NCBI GenBank assembly: GCA_021776635.1
Contig: JAJFFN010000016.1
Coordinates: 169,557 to 233,556, forward strand
Source of the DNA: Robiginitomaculum sp.
GTDB taxonomy: Bacteria; Pseudomonadota; Alphaproteobacteria; Caulobacterales; Maricaulaceae
DNA length: 64,000 nt
Direction of reading: 5' to 3'
The position numbers and the translations under genes were made by a program. This document shows, one piece after another, positions 34,805 to 45,062 of the stretch (its first letter is position 1; each line of letters opens with the position of its first letter). The notes under the pieces are model-generated. The model saw only the letters and a list, made by a program, of their open reading frames with translations, was not told the origin of the DNA and did no database searches.

Positions 34805-36150
34805 TTACAAAAGTTCTCATTGCCAATAGAGGCGAGATTGCCTTGCGCATTCATCGTGCCTGTAAGGAAATGGGCATTGCGACGGTTGCGGTTCACTCCG
34901 AAGCTGACCGAGAAGCCATGCATGTGCGCCTCGCCGACGAAAGTGTGTGTATCGGGCCAAATGCATCTTCTGAAAGTTATCTCAACATTCCTGCTATCAT
35001 AGCAGCGTGTGAAATTACCGGTGCAGACGCCGTACATCCTGGCTATGGATTTTTATCGGAAAACGCCCGCTTCGCAGATATCGTCGAAGCCCATGACATG
35101 ATTTTTATCGGGCCGAGTGCGGCGCATATTAAGCTTATGGGCGATAAAATAGCTGCTAAGGCCGCTGTTTCTGCGGCTGGTATTCCGGTGGTGCCTGGTT
35201 CTAAGGGGGAAGTTTTAACCCTTGAAGATGCAGTGAAATCAGCAAAAAAAGTTGGTTTTCCTTTGCTAGTCAAAGCGGCAGCAGGTGGTGGTGGTCGCGG
35301 TATGCGCCTCGCACAAAAGGCTGAATATCTCGCTGAAAGCTATAATGCTGCCAAGCAAGAAGCATTGGCCGCATTTGGTGACGGTTCCGTTTATCTTGAG
35401 AGATATCTTGGCAAGCCGCGCCATATTGAAGTGCAAGTCTTGGCCGATACGCACGGCAATGTCGTGCATTTAGGGGAGCGGGATTGCTCTTTGCAACGCC
35501 GCAACCAAAAAATCCTCGAAGAAGCCCCGTCGCCTGCACTGACTGAGGAACAACGTACTGAAATTGGCGAAATTGTTCGTGTTGCAATTACGAAAATTGG
35601 CTATCGCGGCGTTGGTACTATTGAATTTCTTTGGGAGAACGGCGAATTTTTCTTTATCGAGATGAACACCCGCCTTCAAGTCGAGCACCCGGTAACAGAG
35701 ATGATCACTGACATAGATTTGGTGCGCGAGCAAATCCGTGTCGCTGCCGGGGAAGAACTTGGCTATACTCAAGATGATGTGACGTTTTCTGGCCATTCCA
35801 TTGAATGCCGGATCAATGCTGAGCACGCGCGAACATTTGCGCCGTCCCCTGGCAAAGTTTGCGATTTTCACGCGCCTGGCGGCCTAAATGTCCGTCTCGA
35901 TAGTGCCCTCTTTGCCGGCTATTCTATCCCGCCCTATTACGACAGTTTAATTGGTAAGCTCATTGTCCACGGCAAAAGCCGCAAAGGGGCACTCATGCGT
36001 TTGCGCCGTGCACTTGGTGAAATCGTGATTACTGGCGTAGAGACAACCATTCCCTTGTTTGTTGACCTTATCGATGATCCCGAGTTTCAAGAGGGTGATT
36101 ACGATATTCATTGGTTGGAGCGTTGGCTGGAAGCGCAAGCTGAAAATTAA
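34801..36150 (+). CDS. accC: Biotin carboxylase subunit of acetyl-CoA carboxylase
   Basis: This encodes 449 residues with an ATP-grasp fold: KVLIANRGEIALRIHRACKE, HPGYGFLSENARFA, the Gly-rich loop KAAAGGGGRGMR, and EMNTRLQVEHPVTE. It carboxylates biotin on AccB with ATP and bicarbonate. It starts within the last codon of accB (ATGA) and is followed directly by aat with no gap. accA and accD are not in the window. Confidence 0.96.
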   Translation: MITKVLIANRGEIALRIHRACKEMGIATVAVHSEADREAMHVRLADESVCIGPNASSESYLNIPAIIAACEITGADAVHPGYGFLSENARFADIVEAHDMIFIGPSAAHIKLMGDKIAAKAAVSAAGIPVVPGSKGEVLTLEDAVKSAKKVGFPLLVKAAAGGGGRGMRLAQKAEYLAESYNAAKQEALAAFGDGSVYLERYLGKPRHIEVQVLADTHGNVVHLGERDCSLQRRNQKILEEAPSPALTEEQRTEIGEIVRVAITKIGYRGVGTIEFLWENGEFFFIEMNTRLQVEHPVTEMITDIDLVREQIRVAAGEELGYTQDDVTFSGHSIECRINAEHARTFAPSPGKVCDFHAPGGLNVRLDSALFAGYSIPPYYDSLIGKLIVHGKSRKGALMRLRRALGEIVITGVETTIPLFVDLIDDPEFQEGDYDIHWLERWLEAQAEN

Positions 36151-36831
36151 ATGAGTGGTTTTGGTCCGCTTGATCTCTTAAATCTATACGCCACTGGCGT
36201 TTTTCCCATGGCCGAAACGCGCGACAGTGATGATGTCTTTATCGTCAACCCTGAAGAGCGCGGCATTATTCCGCTGGGCGGTCTAAAAATTAGCAAATCA
36301 TTGGCTAAAACCGTACGGGCTGGGCTGTTTGAAATTCGTATTAATACGGTATTTTCAGACGTCGTCTCCGCCTGTGCCGCAGCTGCACCAGGGCGCGAAG
36401 AGACCTGGATTAATCCGGGTATTGAATGTCTGTATGCAGAACTGCACCAGATGGGACGGGCACATTGTGTGGAATGCTGGCAGGACGGGGAATTGGTCGG
36501 CGGCTTGTACGGTGTACATCTTGGCGCCGCGTTTTTCGGGGAGAGTATGTTCTCGCGCCGTACAGATGCAAGCAAGGTAGCATTGGTACATTTGGTTGCC
36601 CGGTTAAATGCTGGCGGGTTTAATTTACTCGACACCCAATTTATTACGCCGCATTTGCAAAGCCTTGGGGCTGTTGAAATTAGCCGAGACGAATACCTGG
36701 CTCTCTTAAAAAAATCTCTGGATATGGTAGGCGCGTTTGATCCTTACGGATTTTTAGATGTGGAATTTGCAAAATCGGTTTTGCCGTCCAAAGAGGGCGG
36801 AAGCAAACAGTCAAGCACCCAAATATCATAA
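36151..36831 (+). CDS. aat: Leucyl/phenylalanyl-tRNA-protein transferase
   Basis: This encodes 226 residues. [14 protein letters not shown], the conserved [25 protein letters not shown] and [21 protein letters not shown] are family signatures. It adds Leu or Phe to N-terminal Arg/Lys of proteins, marking them for ClpS-ClpAP (N-degron pathway). The ATG comes immediately after the accC stop. The last 88 bases overlap the 3' end of the convergent DUF2155 gene. Confidence 0.95.
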   Translation: MSGFGPLDLLNLYATGVFPMAETRDSDDVFIVNPEERGIIPLGGLKISKSLAKTVRAGLFEIRINTVFSDVVSACAAAAPGREETWINPGIECLYAELHQMGRAHCVECWQDGELVGGLYGVHLGAAFFGESMFSRRTDASKVALVHLVARLNAGGFNLLDTQFITPHLQSLGAVEISRDEYLALLKKSLDMVGAFDPYGFLDVEFAKSVLPSKEGGSKQSSTQIS

Positions 36832-37196
36832 ACGGGATGGTCCAGGGCTGAGAGAGCAGGGCTAGAGGCAAACATCCAGCCGGAAAACAGTTTTTCCGCT
36901 TCGCTTTCACCGCCTTTCCCGTCTAAACGTGCATCCAAAATCTGTAAAAATGCAGCTGTTTCGGGCGTTTCTTCGGGGGGGCGCTTCTCGCAGTGCTGGA
37001 CTTTAATATCCAAAGAGCCGTACAATAAATTATCACCAACCGTTACCGTGTAATCTTCTGTAGTCGCTGTGACTTTATCGAGTGCACGAAGAACGACTTT
37101 GTCACCAACAAGGTTTTCACCATAAGCAGGCAAGGATATCAGACAAGCCAAGGATATCAGATAAGCCAAGGTGGTTAAGGCCAGCCGTTTAAGCAT
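36744..37196 (-). CDS. DUF2155 exported protein
   Basis: This encodes 150 residues from the ATG at 37196 (MLKRLALTT); the longer frame to 37277 runs inside the upstream gene. A signal peptide with duplicated LISL(A/P) is followed by the DUF2155 domain: [64 protein letters not shown]. This alphaproteobacterial family is typically found next to aat and the NDUFA12-like gene, as here; its function is unknown. An extra 20-residue tail runs into the aat gene on the other strand. It overlaps the NDUFA12-like stop by eight bases. Confidence 0.88.
   Translation of the reverse strand: MLKRLALTTLAYLISLACLISLPAYGENLVGDKVVLRALDKVTATTEDYTVTVGDNLLYGSLDIKVQHCEKRPPEETPETAAFLQILDARLDGKGGESEAEKLFSGWMFASSPALSALDHPVYDIWVLDCLLPPSLDGKTDFANSTSKNP
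37132..37167. repeat. 18-bp tandem repeat in the DUF2155 signal peptide
   Basis: aaggatatcagacaagcc (37132-37149) is followed by the same with one change (37150-37167). It doubles a hydrophobic hexapeptide in the signal sequence ([12 protein letters not shown]). Confidence 0.88.
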
Positions 37197-37590
37197 CTGG
37201 AGACCAGGCCTCGTAATCACTGGCGACTTTATCGCGCTTGCCGCCGTTCCATAAACTCCCTTTTGGTCGCCATGCATGGACGGTTCCGGTTAAGTTAGGA
37301 CGGTGCTCTTTTTCAAAAATTTGCTGTTTTAACGGGTCTACATTGGGGCGTTGATCGTGCAAATGATGTAGCCAACCATGCCACTCCGGTGGTACTTTAG
37401 ACGCATCTGCATAACCTTTATAGGTTACCCACCGGCGTTTACGGCCATCATAGGTTTCTTTTTTTTCTTCGTAGTATTTATTGCCGAATTGATCTTCATG
37501 GACAAATTCCGCGCGGCGTTTGACTGCGAACAGCGTTCCCAAAGTCGCACCGTCCCACCAAGCTACAAGACGTTTGATAAATTTAAACAT
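37189..37590 (-). CDS. NDUFA12/B17.2-like complex I accessory subunit
   Basis: This encodes 133 residues. The segments GTLFAVKRRAEFVHEDQFGNKYYEE, RRWVTYKGYADASKVPPEWHGWLHH and PNLTGTVHAWRPKGSLWNGG match the NDUFA12 family, an accessory subunit of NADH:ubiquinone oxidoreductase conserved in alphaproteobacteria and mitochondria. It sits on the matrix/cytoplasmic arm. It is upstream of DUF2155 in the same unit, away from the nuo operon. Confidence 0.93.
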   Translation of the reverse strand: MFKFIKRLVAWWDGATLGTLFAVKRRAEFVHEDQFGNKYYEEKKETYDGRKRRWVTYKGYADASKVPPEWHGWLHHLHDQRPNVDPLKQQIFEKEHRPNLTGTVHAWRPKGSLWNGGKRDKVASDYEAWSPDA

Positions 37591-37709
37591 AACAAGTCCA
37601 TTATAAATATTTCAACTGCATATATGCGCCTTTTGGAAAGATTCGTCCAGTCCAATAACCATCTAATATAAAGCTATCATGGCGGCATTATGGCGCATAT
37701 AGTCATCAA

Positions 37710-38261
37710 ATGAAAACACTAAAGAAAAACACTTGGATTATACTCATTCGCGGAATCAATGTTGGGGGTAACAATATTGTTCCCATGAAAGATTTACGTG
37801 AAAAATTGACTGCATCAGGATATGATAATGTTCGCACCTATATCCAAAGCGGAAATGTTATAGTTGATACAGTCCTTACGGATAAAGTTCAGATTTGCGA
37901 TAACGTAGCTGAATGTATCAATACCGCATTTGGTTTTACACCCAAAATTATGGCTCTACGGGGCGAAACGCTTGCGAAGATTATTAAGGACAATCCGTTT
38001 CCGGACGCTACGACAACACCTAAATTACTGCATATCAGCTTTCTTTCTAGGCCTGCACTAAATGCGGATTTAGATGCTCTCAATGCTTTAAAAACCAAAA
38101 GAGAAAGGTTCTTGATTACGAATGAAGCGGTTTATGCTTATTTACCGGAAGGTATTTGGAAGTCAAAACTTGCAGCTAAAATGGAAAAACATCTTGGTGT
38201 TGCTGCTACGGCACGAAATTGGCGTTCTGCCAACAAGATTTTGGCGTTAGTACAAGAGTGA
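37710..38261 (+). CDS. DUF1697 family protein
   Basis: This encodes 183 residues. WIILIRGINVGGNNIVPMKDLREKLTASGYDNVRTYIQSGNVIVD is the signature start of DUF1697 proteins, which are cytoplasmic, alpha/beta and of unknown function. The C-terminal KMEKHLGVAATARNWRSANKIL is also typical. There is no operon context: it is 119 bases from the divergent NDUFA12-like gene and 88 from nrdJ. Confidence 0.9.
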   Translation: MKTLKKNTWIILIRGINVGGNNIVPMKDLREKLTASGYDNVRTYIQSGNVIVDTVLTDKVQICDNVAECINTAFGFTPKIMALRGETLAKIIKDNPFPDATTTPKLLHISFLSRPALNADLDALNALKTKRERFLITNEAVYAYLPEGIWKSKLAAKMEKHLGVAATARNWRSANKILALVQE

Positions 38262-38349
38262 GTCGATTTTATTTTACTCAAGTCTTGACCCTACTTATCC
38301 CGCAGGCGTAGATTAACAAGCCGACTCATACGCACATAGAGACCGCACC

Positions 38350-41300
38350 ATGCAAATTGACCGCCATTATACATCCAAAACCAATGATCCTTACGCCAAT
38401 ATGGAGTTTAAATCCGTATCGAGCGAAATACGCGATCCTGATGGTGGGTTGGTTTCTGGTACTGGTGCATTTATGGCCCCAGCCTCTTGGTCGCAAATGG
38501 CCTGTGATATTCTAGCGCAAAAGTATTTCCGAAAGGCCGGTATTCCGGCATGTCTCAAACCAGTAAAAGAAGATGATGTCCCAAAATGGCTTTGGCGAAA
38601 AGAGGTGGATACCAAAGCTTTAAAAAAACTGGACAAAGCCGATAGAGATGTTGGTGAGAATGATGTTCGTGCCGTTTTTGACCGTATGGCAGGCTGCTGG
38701 ACTTATTGGGGCTGGAAGGGGGGCTATTTTGACCGCGAGGAAGATGCCCGGGCTTATTTCGACGAAATGCGGTATATGTTGGCGTCGCAAATTGCTGCGC
38801 CCAATTCACCGCAGTGGTTTAACACTGGCCTTAACTGGGCCTATGGTCTTACAGGTGCAAGTCAGGGACACCATTATGTGGATTATAAAACGGGCAAATT
38901 AAAAAAGTCCAGTAACGCTTACGAACATCCGCAACCTCATGCTTGTTTCATTCAATCTGTCGGTGATGAATTAGTCGCAGAAGGCGGCATAATGGATCTA
39001 TGGTCACGTGAGGCCCGCCTGTTTAAATATGGTTCTGGAACAGGATCAAATTTTTCATCAATTAGAGGCAATGGAGAAAATTTATCAGGCGGCGGTACGT
39101 CTTCCGGCCTGTTAAGCTTCTTGAAAGTCGGCGATACTTCTGCTGGTGCGATCAAGTCTGGCGGCACGACACGCCGCGCCGCTAAAATGGTGATTGTCGA
39201 TATTGACCATCCCGATATCGAAGAATTCATCGGTTGGAAAACCTGCGAAGAAATGAAGGTTGCGGCCTTGGTCGCGGGTTCAACTGCACTAGAAAAGCAT
39301 TTAAATGCAATATTAAATGCCTGCACCAATTGTTCTGGGTCTGATGAAGATTGTTTCAGTCCCAAAGTCAATATGGCACTGAAGCGCGAAATTCGTGCAG
39401 CCAAACGCGCTGGCGTACCGGACGGCGCAATTGAGCGCGTCTTGAACCTAGCCCGCCAAGGTATTGATACTATAGAAGTCCCCGTCTTAGATGCTGATTG
39501 GGACAGTGAGGCTTACCGAACGGTAGCCGGACAAAACGCCAATAATTCTGTGCGTGTGAGCGATGATTTCTTGCAGGCCGTCAAGGCAGACGATACATGG
39601 GATTTGATACGGCGTACGGACGGGTCTATTGCCAAATCAGTCCGCGCGCGTGATTTATGGCACCAAATTGGGCTCGCGAGTTGGTCGAGTGCCGACCCTG
39701 GTCTTCAATATCACGATACCATCAATGATTGGCACACTTGCCCACAGTCTGGTGAAATTCGAGGCTCGAACCCGTGTTCCGAATACATGTTTTTGGATGA
39801 CACTGCTTGTAATTTGGCATCAATTAATCTGATTAAATTTAAAGGAAAAGGTGTGACATTTGATGTGCCGGCATATGAACATGCTTGCCATCTGTGGACA
39901 ATTACCCTTGAGATTTCTGTGCTAATGGCACAATTTCCTTCCAAAGAGATTGCTCGAAAATCATATATGTACCGCACTCTTGGTCTTGGATATGCCAATA
40001 TCGGCGGGCTTCTGATGGCCAGTGGTATTGCCTATGATAGTGAAGAAGGGCGGGCAACTGCTGGTGCAGTTGCGGCTTTGCTCAGCGCCGTTGCCTACGA
40101 CACATCTGCGAAACTGGCCAAGAATTTAGGCGCTTTTTCCGCGTATGAAAAAAACAGCAAAGCCATGTTGCGCGTTATTAAAAACCACCGCAGGGCAGCA
40201 GAAGGCCGTAGGGATTTTGATGGTCTTCGTGTCTCCCCACCTGCTTTGAACACAGATGATTGTCCCTACGAAGGTTTAACTCAGGCCGCCGTGAAAAGAT
40301 GGAAACGTGCAGAAGCGGACGGTAAAAAACACGGCTACCGAAATGCTCAGGTATCTGTGATTGCACCTACGGGTACGATCGGGTTGATTATGGATTGCGA
40401 CACAACCGGGATAGAGCCTGATTTCGCACTGGTTAAGTTTAAGAAACTGGCAGGTGGTGGTCATTTCAAAATTATTAATCGTTCTGTTCCGCGTGCTCTC
40501 GCTGCCCTTGGCTATACGAAGCGCCAAATTGCAGACATTGAAAACTACGCACTCGGAACGGGTTCATTGTCAGGATCGACTGCAATTTCGCTTGCGGATT
40601 TACAAGAAAAAGGTTTTGATGAAGAGCGCTTAGCCATTGTCGAAAATGCTGTCAAAGACGCATTTGATATCCGTTATGTCTTTAACCGTTGGACGTTGGG
40701 CGCGGAATTTTGCAAAGACGCACTTGGGCTGACAGATGAGCAGCTAGACGTAACCGGTAACGACTTATTGCCGCTTCTTGGTTACGCCCCGGAAGACATC
40801 GAGGCGGCAAATGTGTTTTGTTCTGGAGCTATGACCTTGGAAGGTGCACCGCATCTAAAAGCTTTGGATTTGCCAGTATTTGATTGTGCGATGCCGTGTG
40901 GGCGGATTGGTACACGCAGCCTAAGCGTCGATGCCCATATTTTAATGATGGCGGCTGCGCAACCGTTTATTTCTGGTGCAATTTCTAAAACGGTCAATAT
41001 GCCAAGTACGGCGACAATAGACGAGTGTTCTGAAGTCTATAATAAGGCATGGAATTTAGGCTTGAAGGCCATCGCACTTTACCGGGATGGTTCGAAATTA
41101 TCACAGCCTTTAAATTCGGCATTATTCGATGAAGCCGCCATGGATGCGCTGGATGAAACCAAGGAACATTCAGCGGCAACGCAAGCGCATGTTGGCGCAG
41201 AAAAAATCGTCGAAAAAATCGTCGAGCGCATCATTGAAAAACCCGCCGAGCGGCATAAACTGCCAGATAGGCGCACTGGGTATATCCAAAAAGCCTCTGT

Positions 41301-42033
41301 TGGCGGCCACAAGGTTTATCTGCATACTGGTGAATTTGAAGATGGATCTTTGGGCGAAATCTTTATCGATATGCACAAAGAAGGCGCAGCTTTTCGTTCC
41401 GTCATGAATAATTTTGCAATCGCGATTTCTATTGGCTTACAATATGGTGTTCCATTGGAAGAGTTTGTTGATGCATTTATTTTTACGCGGTTTGAACCTT
41501 CCGGGCCTGTTAAAGGCAATGATACAATAAAATTTGCCAATTCAATCCTTGATTATATTTTCCGTGAGCTCGGAATTTCCTATCTGGGATGGGATGATTT
41601 AGCGCATGTTGATCCCAATACCATTACACCAGACGCACTCGGCAGCGGCGATAATGAGCGTGGGATGGCTAATTTGGACGACGCACCTGCCGTGCCATAT
41701 TCCAAAGGCTTTTTGCGCGGTGGCGACGCGGATAATATTGTGCACTTCCACCGTACAGAAAATACACAATCTGAACAAGATATAGAAAGTGAGCAAGGCG
41801 ATTTAGAGCAAACGGATACACATGAATTGCTCGACCGAACGGAAGTATCGAGCGCCGGTTTTACGCCTGCGAGCCCTGGAACTACGATCACCGAAAATAG
41901 TATAACAGCACAAGAGGCGCGGTTTAAAGGCTATACAGGTGATGCTTGTCCGACATGTGCACATTTTACATTGGTTCGTAACGGTACGTGTTTGAAATGT
42001 GAAACTTGCGGATCGACCACAGGCTGCTCATAA
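38350..42033 (+). CDS. nrdJ: Adenosylcobalamin-dependent (class II) ribonucleotide reductase
   Basis: This encodes 1,227 residues. The class II barrel is seen in [56 protein letters not shown] and [26 protein letters not shown] family-typical insertion with [13 protein letters not shown] lies near 325. The C-terminal extension (about 1000-1227) has the [14 protein letters not shown] helix, a TSCPD-type domain and a zinc ribbon CPTCAHF...CLKCETCG. It reduces ribonucleotides with cobalamin and no oxygen requirement. No cobalamin riboswitch or NrdR box is visible in the 88 bases upstream. Confidence 0.96.
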   Translation: MQIDRHYTSKTNDPYANMEFKSVSSEIRDPDGGLVSGTGAFMAPASWSQMACDILAQKYFRKAGIPACLKPVKEDDVPKWLWRKEVDTKALKKLDKADRDVGENDVRAVFDRMAGCWTYWGWKGGYFDREEDARAYFDEMRYMLASQIAAPNSPQWFNTGLNWAYGLTGASQGHHYVDYKTGKLKKSSNAYEHPQPHACFIQSVGDELVAEGGIMDLWSREARLFKYGSGTGSNFSSIRGNGENLSGGGTSSGLLSFLKVGDTSAGAIKSGGTTRRAAKMVIVDIDHPDIEEFIGWKTCEEMKVAALVAGSTALEKHLNAILNACTNCSGSDEDCFSPKVNMALKREIRAAKRAGVPDGAIERVLNLARQGIDTIEVPVLDADWDSEAYRTVAGQNANNSVRVSDDFLQAVKADDTWDLIRRTDGSIAKSVRARDLWHQIGLASWSSADPGLQYHDTINDWHTCPQSGEIRGSNPCSEYMFLDDTACNLASINLIKFKGKGVTFDVPAYEHACHLWTITLEISVLMAQFPSKEIARKSYMYRTLGLGYANIGGLLMASGIAYDSEEGRATAGAVAALLSAVAYDTSAKLAKNLGAFSAYEKNSKAMLRVIKNHRRAAEGRRDFDGLRVSPPALNTDDCPYEGLTQAAVKRWKRAEADGKKHGYRNAQVSVIAPTGTIGLIMDCDTTGIEPDFALVKFKKLAGGGHFKIINRSVPRALAALGYTKRQIADIENYALGTGSLSGSTAISLADLQEKGFDEERLAIVENAVKDAFDIRYVFNRWTLGAEFCKDALGLTDEQLDVTGNDLLPLLGYAPEDIEAANVFCSGAMTLEGAPHLKALDLPVFDCAMPCGRIGTRSLSVDAHILMMAAAQPFISGAISKTVNMPSTATIDECSEVYNKAWNLGLKAIALYRDGSKLSQPLNSALFDEAAMDALDETKEHSAATQAHVGAEKIVEKIVERIIEKPAERHKLPDRRTGYIQKASVGGHKVYLHTGEFEDGSLGEIFIDMHKEGAAFRSVMNNFAIAISIGLQYGVPLEEFVDAFIFTRFEPSGPVKGNDTIKFANSILDYIFRELGISYLGWDDLAHVDPNTITPDALGSGDNERGMANLDDAPAVPYSKGFLRGGDADNIVHFHRTENTQSEQDIESEQGDLEQTDTHELLDRTEVSSAGFTPASPGTTITENSITAQEARFKGYTGDACPTCAHFTLVRNGTCLKCETCGSTTGCS
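41200..41223. repeat. 12-bp perfect tandem repeat in nrdJ
   Basis: gaaaaaatcgtc occurs twice in a row and encodes EKIV-EKIV in a helical linker between the reductase core and the C-terminal domains. Confidence 0.88.
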
Positions 42034-42100
42034 CAAATACTAACAGCATTTTAATGCAAAACCACTCGCGAAATTAACAATTTTGCCCTATAAACAAGCT

Positions 42101-43102
42101 ATGAATATTCAAATGATGGTTAGGCAGGTGCCGATTGCATTCACTGCCATAGGTCTTTTTTGGGCTAATTCTGCTTTGGCGCAGACCCCTGTAAGTACAT
42201 ATATGCATCTTTCTGGGTCGTGTTCCAAATGCGATTTATCGGACCGTGTTATGCCGGGCATGTCGCTACAAGGTTCAAATTTCTCGGGTAGTGATTTCTC
42301 GAATTCTAATCTTGCAGGTGCAAATTTTAGCCAAGCAAACCTTGATAACACATCTTTTTACAAAGCTTATTTAATGCGTGTCAAAGGTGTGCGTGTAAAT
42401 CTGAATAAGGCTATTTTGCGCGGTACAACACTATCGGATGTGCGTTTAATAAATTCCAATTTTGCAAATACCGACTTGCACAAAGCAGACCTTACCGGCG
42501 GTGAGTTTACGGGCAGTGATTTCACCAAAGCCAAGCTGAAAAGTTCAGATGCAATGGGTGCAATGTTTTCCGGTGCGAATTTTACCAAGGCGAAATTGGA
42601 TCACAGTGACTTTACCGGGTCAGATTTTACAAATGCGCATTTCCTAGATACCAAATTTGGTGATGCAAATGTAAAAAATGCTGATTTTTCAGGAGCCAAT
42701 TTTAGTGGTGCCGAGATGGTCGATATTACCGGCTTAACACAAACCCAGTTAGACGTAGCCTGCGGGTCGCAAGAAACGCAATTGCCAGAAGGTTATAGCA
42801 TGCGTGTATGTCCTAATGAACAAGACATGCAGGTGGAAGCGTCTGCGCTATCGCCAATGCCTTCGCCGCCTGTTGTTGGCATCACGCTACTGCCAAAATC
42901 GCCGCGTCCTATGTTGACGCCTAAAAAAGTCAGGCGCAAAAATATGCTTCTTATCCGTTCAGCGGAATTGGATGATTTGATGCGCAGTATTGATGGTGTT
43001 CTCAATGATATGCCTGCACACAGTACGGCGCGCACCAAGCTTGTGAAAACGCGTAATAAGCTTGTAGTTATGCAAGCACAAATAGGCGACAAGCAAAAAT
43101 AA
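42101..43102 (+). CDS. Exported pentapeptide-repeat protein
   Basis: This encodes 333 residues from the ATG at 42101; a TTG at 42083 is in frame but spoils the signal peptide (MNIQMMVRQVPIAFTAIGLFWANSALAQ). Residues about 60-210 form A(D/N)LXX-type pentapeptide repeats (GSNFSGSDFSNSNLAGANFSQANL cut into repeats), predicted to fold as a right-handed quadrilateral beta-helix. One CSKC pair precedes the repeats. The C-terminal 110 residues are helical. Some relatives mimic DNA, but an exported form does not fit that role. It ends one base before the convergent aspS stop. Confidence 0.87.
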   Translation: MNIQMMVRQVPIAFTAIGLFWANSALAQTPVSTYMHLSGSCSKCDLSDRVMPGMSLQGSNFSGSDFSNSNLAGANFSQANLDNTSFYKAYLMRVKGVRVNLNKAILRGTTLSDVRLINSNFANTDLHKADLTGGEFTGSDFTKAKLKSSDAMGAMFSGANFTKAKLDHSDFTGSDFTNAHFLDTKFGDANVKNADFSGANFSGAEMVDITGLTQTQLDVACGSQETQLPEGYSMRVCPNEQDMQVEASALSPMPSPPVVGITLLPKSPRPMLTPKKVRRKNMLLIRSAELDDLMRSIDGVLNDMPAHSTARTKLVKTRNKLVVMQAQIGDKQK

Positions 43103-43103
43103 A

Positions 43104-44936
43104 CTAGGGCATTTTTTCTTTTGGCAAATCCAGCCGAAGATGTAATTCCCGTAAAGACTTCGAAGGAACTTCCGCCGGCGCATTCATCATCAAGTCCTGC
43201 GCCCGCCCATTCATGGGGAACACAATCACTTCACGAATATTTTGCGCACCTGCAAGCAACATGACAATTCTATCAATACCAGGTGCAATCCCCCCGTGCG
43301 GTGGTGCGCCGTATTTAAAGGCTGTAATCATACCGGCAAATTCAGTGTCGACTGTGGCTTGATCGTAACCAGCCATTTCAAAGGCCTTATACATGATGTC
43401 CGGTCGGTGATTTCTGACCGCGCCTGAGGATAATTCTATGCCGTTACAAACAATGTCGTATTGGTAGGCGAGAATATCGAGGATTTTCTCATCTGTATCG
43501 GCAGCTTGCAATACATCCAGACCGCTCATGCCTTCTGGGCTTTGCGGCATAGAAAACGGATTATGGGAAAAATCGATTTTCTTATTGTCTTCATCCCATT
43601 CAAACATTGGAAAGTCGACAATCCAACAAAATTTAAACACATTTTCGTCGATCATATCGAGCTGGCGACCAACTTCGGTACGCGCCGCGCCGGTTAACTT
43701 TACGGCGTCGGTTTCTTTGCCCGCAGCAAAGAACAACGCATCACCATCGCCAACCCCTGCATGAGCGGCCATGCGCTGCAAAACATCAGCTGGGAAGAAT
43801 TTGGCAATTGGTCCTTTGCCTTCAAGCCCATTTTCTCCGTTTTCAAAACGGATATATCCAAGTCCAGGAGCCTGCATTTCGCGTTGTGCCCAACCGTTCA
43901 TTTTATCAAAGAAAGAACGCGGTTTGTCTTTGGTGTTGGGTGCAGGAATAGCGCGCACAGTACCACCGCCTTTGACGATACCTTGGAAGGCCTTAAATTC
44001 GACACCATCTTCTATGAAGAATTTCGACACATCCGAACAGGTAATATTAATGCGTAAATCCGGTTTGTCGCTGCCGTATTTTAGCATGCTTTCTTTATAG
44101 GGTATACGCGGAAAGGGTGCAGGCGTGACTTCGCGGCCATCTGCAAATTCTTCGAATACACCGGCCATTACCGGTTCTATGACCGCGAAGATGTCTTCTT
44201 GTGTTGCGTAGCTCATCTCCATATCAAGCTGGTAAAATTCACCAGGCGAGCGATCCGCGCGGGCGTCTTCATCACGAAAACATGGCGCGATTTGGAAATA
44301 TTTATCAAACCCAGAAACCATAAGCAGTTGTTTAAATTGTTGCGGTGCTTGCGGCAACGCATAAAACTTGCCGGGGTTCAAGCGAGAAGGTACGAGGAAA
44401 TCGCGGGCACCTTCGGGGGAAGATGCCGTTAATATGGGGGTTTGAAATTCATTAAATCCTTGTTCAATCATCCGCGTGCGGATCGAGTTAATCACCTGCC
44501 CACGCAGGATAATATTATTATGTAGCTTTTGACGACGCAAATCCAGATAACGATATTTCAAGCGGATATCTTCTGGGTAATCTGGCTCACCAAACACTGG
44601 TAATGGCAATTCTTCTGCGCGGGACTGTACGTCTATTTCAGAAATAACGAGTTCAATATCACCAGTTGGCAGGTTTTTGTTTTTCGCATCAGCAAGACGA
44701 TCAACAACTTTACCCGTTACGGTAATAACACTCTCGACACGTAAACGCTCTAGAATTTCAAAATGTTCGTTTTCGGGTTCGATAACACATTGGGTCAAGC
44801 CAAAATGGTCACGTAAATCAACAAATAAGAGGCCTCCATGGTCGCGTTTTCGGTGAACCCATCCAGACAAGCGGACAGTTTCGCCGACATGTTTGTCGCG
44901 GAGTTCATTACAGTTATGGGTGCGAAAAGCGTGCAT
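43104..44936 (-). CDS. aspS: Aspartyl-tRNA synthetase
   Basis: This encodes 610 residues of the bacterial class II type. An OB-fold anticodon domain ([26 protein letters not shown]) is followed by motif 2 [24 protein letters not shown], the bacterial GAD insertion, and motif 3 [15 protein letters not shown]. It charges tRNA-Asp, and in many alphaproteobacteria also tRNA-Asn (non-discriminating), which cannot be decided here. No gatCAB is in the window. It stands alone between lptD and the convergent pentapeptide gene. Confidence 0.96.
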   Translation of the reverse strand: MHAFRTHNCNELRDKHVGETVRLSGWVHRKRDHGGLLFVDLRDHFGLTQCVIEPENEHFEILERLRVESVITVTGKVVDRLADAKNKNLPTGDIELVISEIDVQSRAEELPLPVFGEPDYPEDIRLKYRYLDLRRQKLHNNIILRGQVINSIRTRMIEQGFNEFQTPILTASSPEGARDFLVPSRLNPGKFYALPQAPQQFKQLLMVSGFDKYFQIAPCFRDEDARADRSPGEFYQLDMEMSYATQEDIFAVIEPVMAGVFEEFADGREVTPAPFPRIPYKESMLKYGSDKPDLRINITCSDVSKFFIEDGVEFKAFQGIVKGGGTVRAIPAPNTKDKPRSFFDKMNGWAQREMQAPGLGYIRFENGENGLEGKGPIAKFFPADVLQRMAAHAGVGDGDALFFAAGKETDAVKLTGAARTEVGRQLDMIDENVFKFCWIVDFPMFEWDEDNKKIDFSHNPFSMPQSPEGMSGLDVLQAADTDEKILDILAYQYDIVCNGIELSSGAVRNHRPDIMYKAFEMAGYDQATVDTEFAGMITAFKYGAPPHGGIAPGIDRIVMLLAGAQNIREVIVFPMNGRAQDLMMNAPAEVPSKSLRELHLRLDLPKEKMP

Positions 44937-45062
44937 GATATACTCTTATAGATTTGTTTGTAAAATTCCTGCCCCCATTGATACGCGAGCGGGCAAATGT
45001 CAAGGGTTTAGGCTTGTTTTACACGAGCCTAAGAGCGGTGTAAGATATGTTGTAAGGTAAAT

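Noticed and set aside
38262..38349. Cobalamin riboswitch upstream of nrdJ
   Set aside because: Only 88 bases are available and no B12-box-like sequence is seen.
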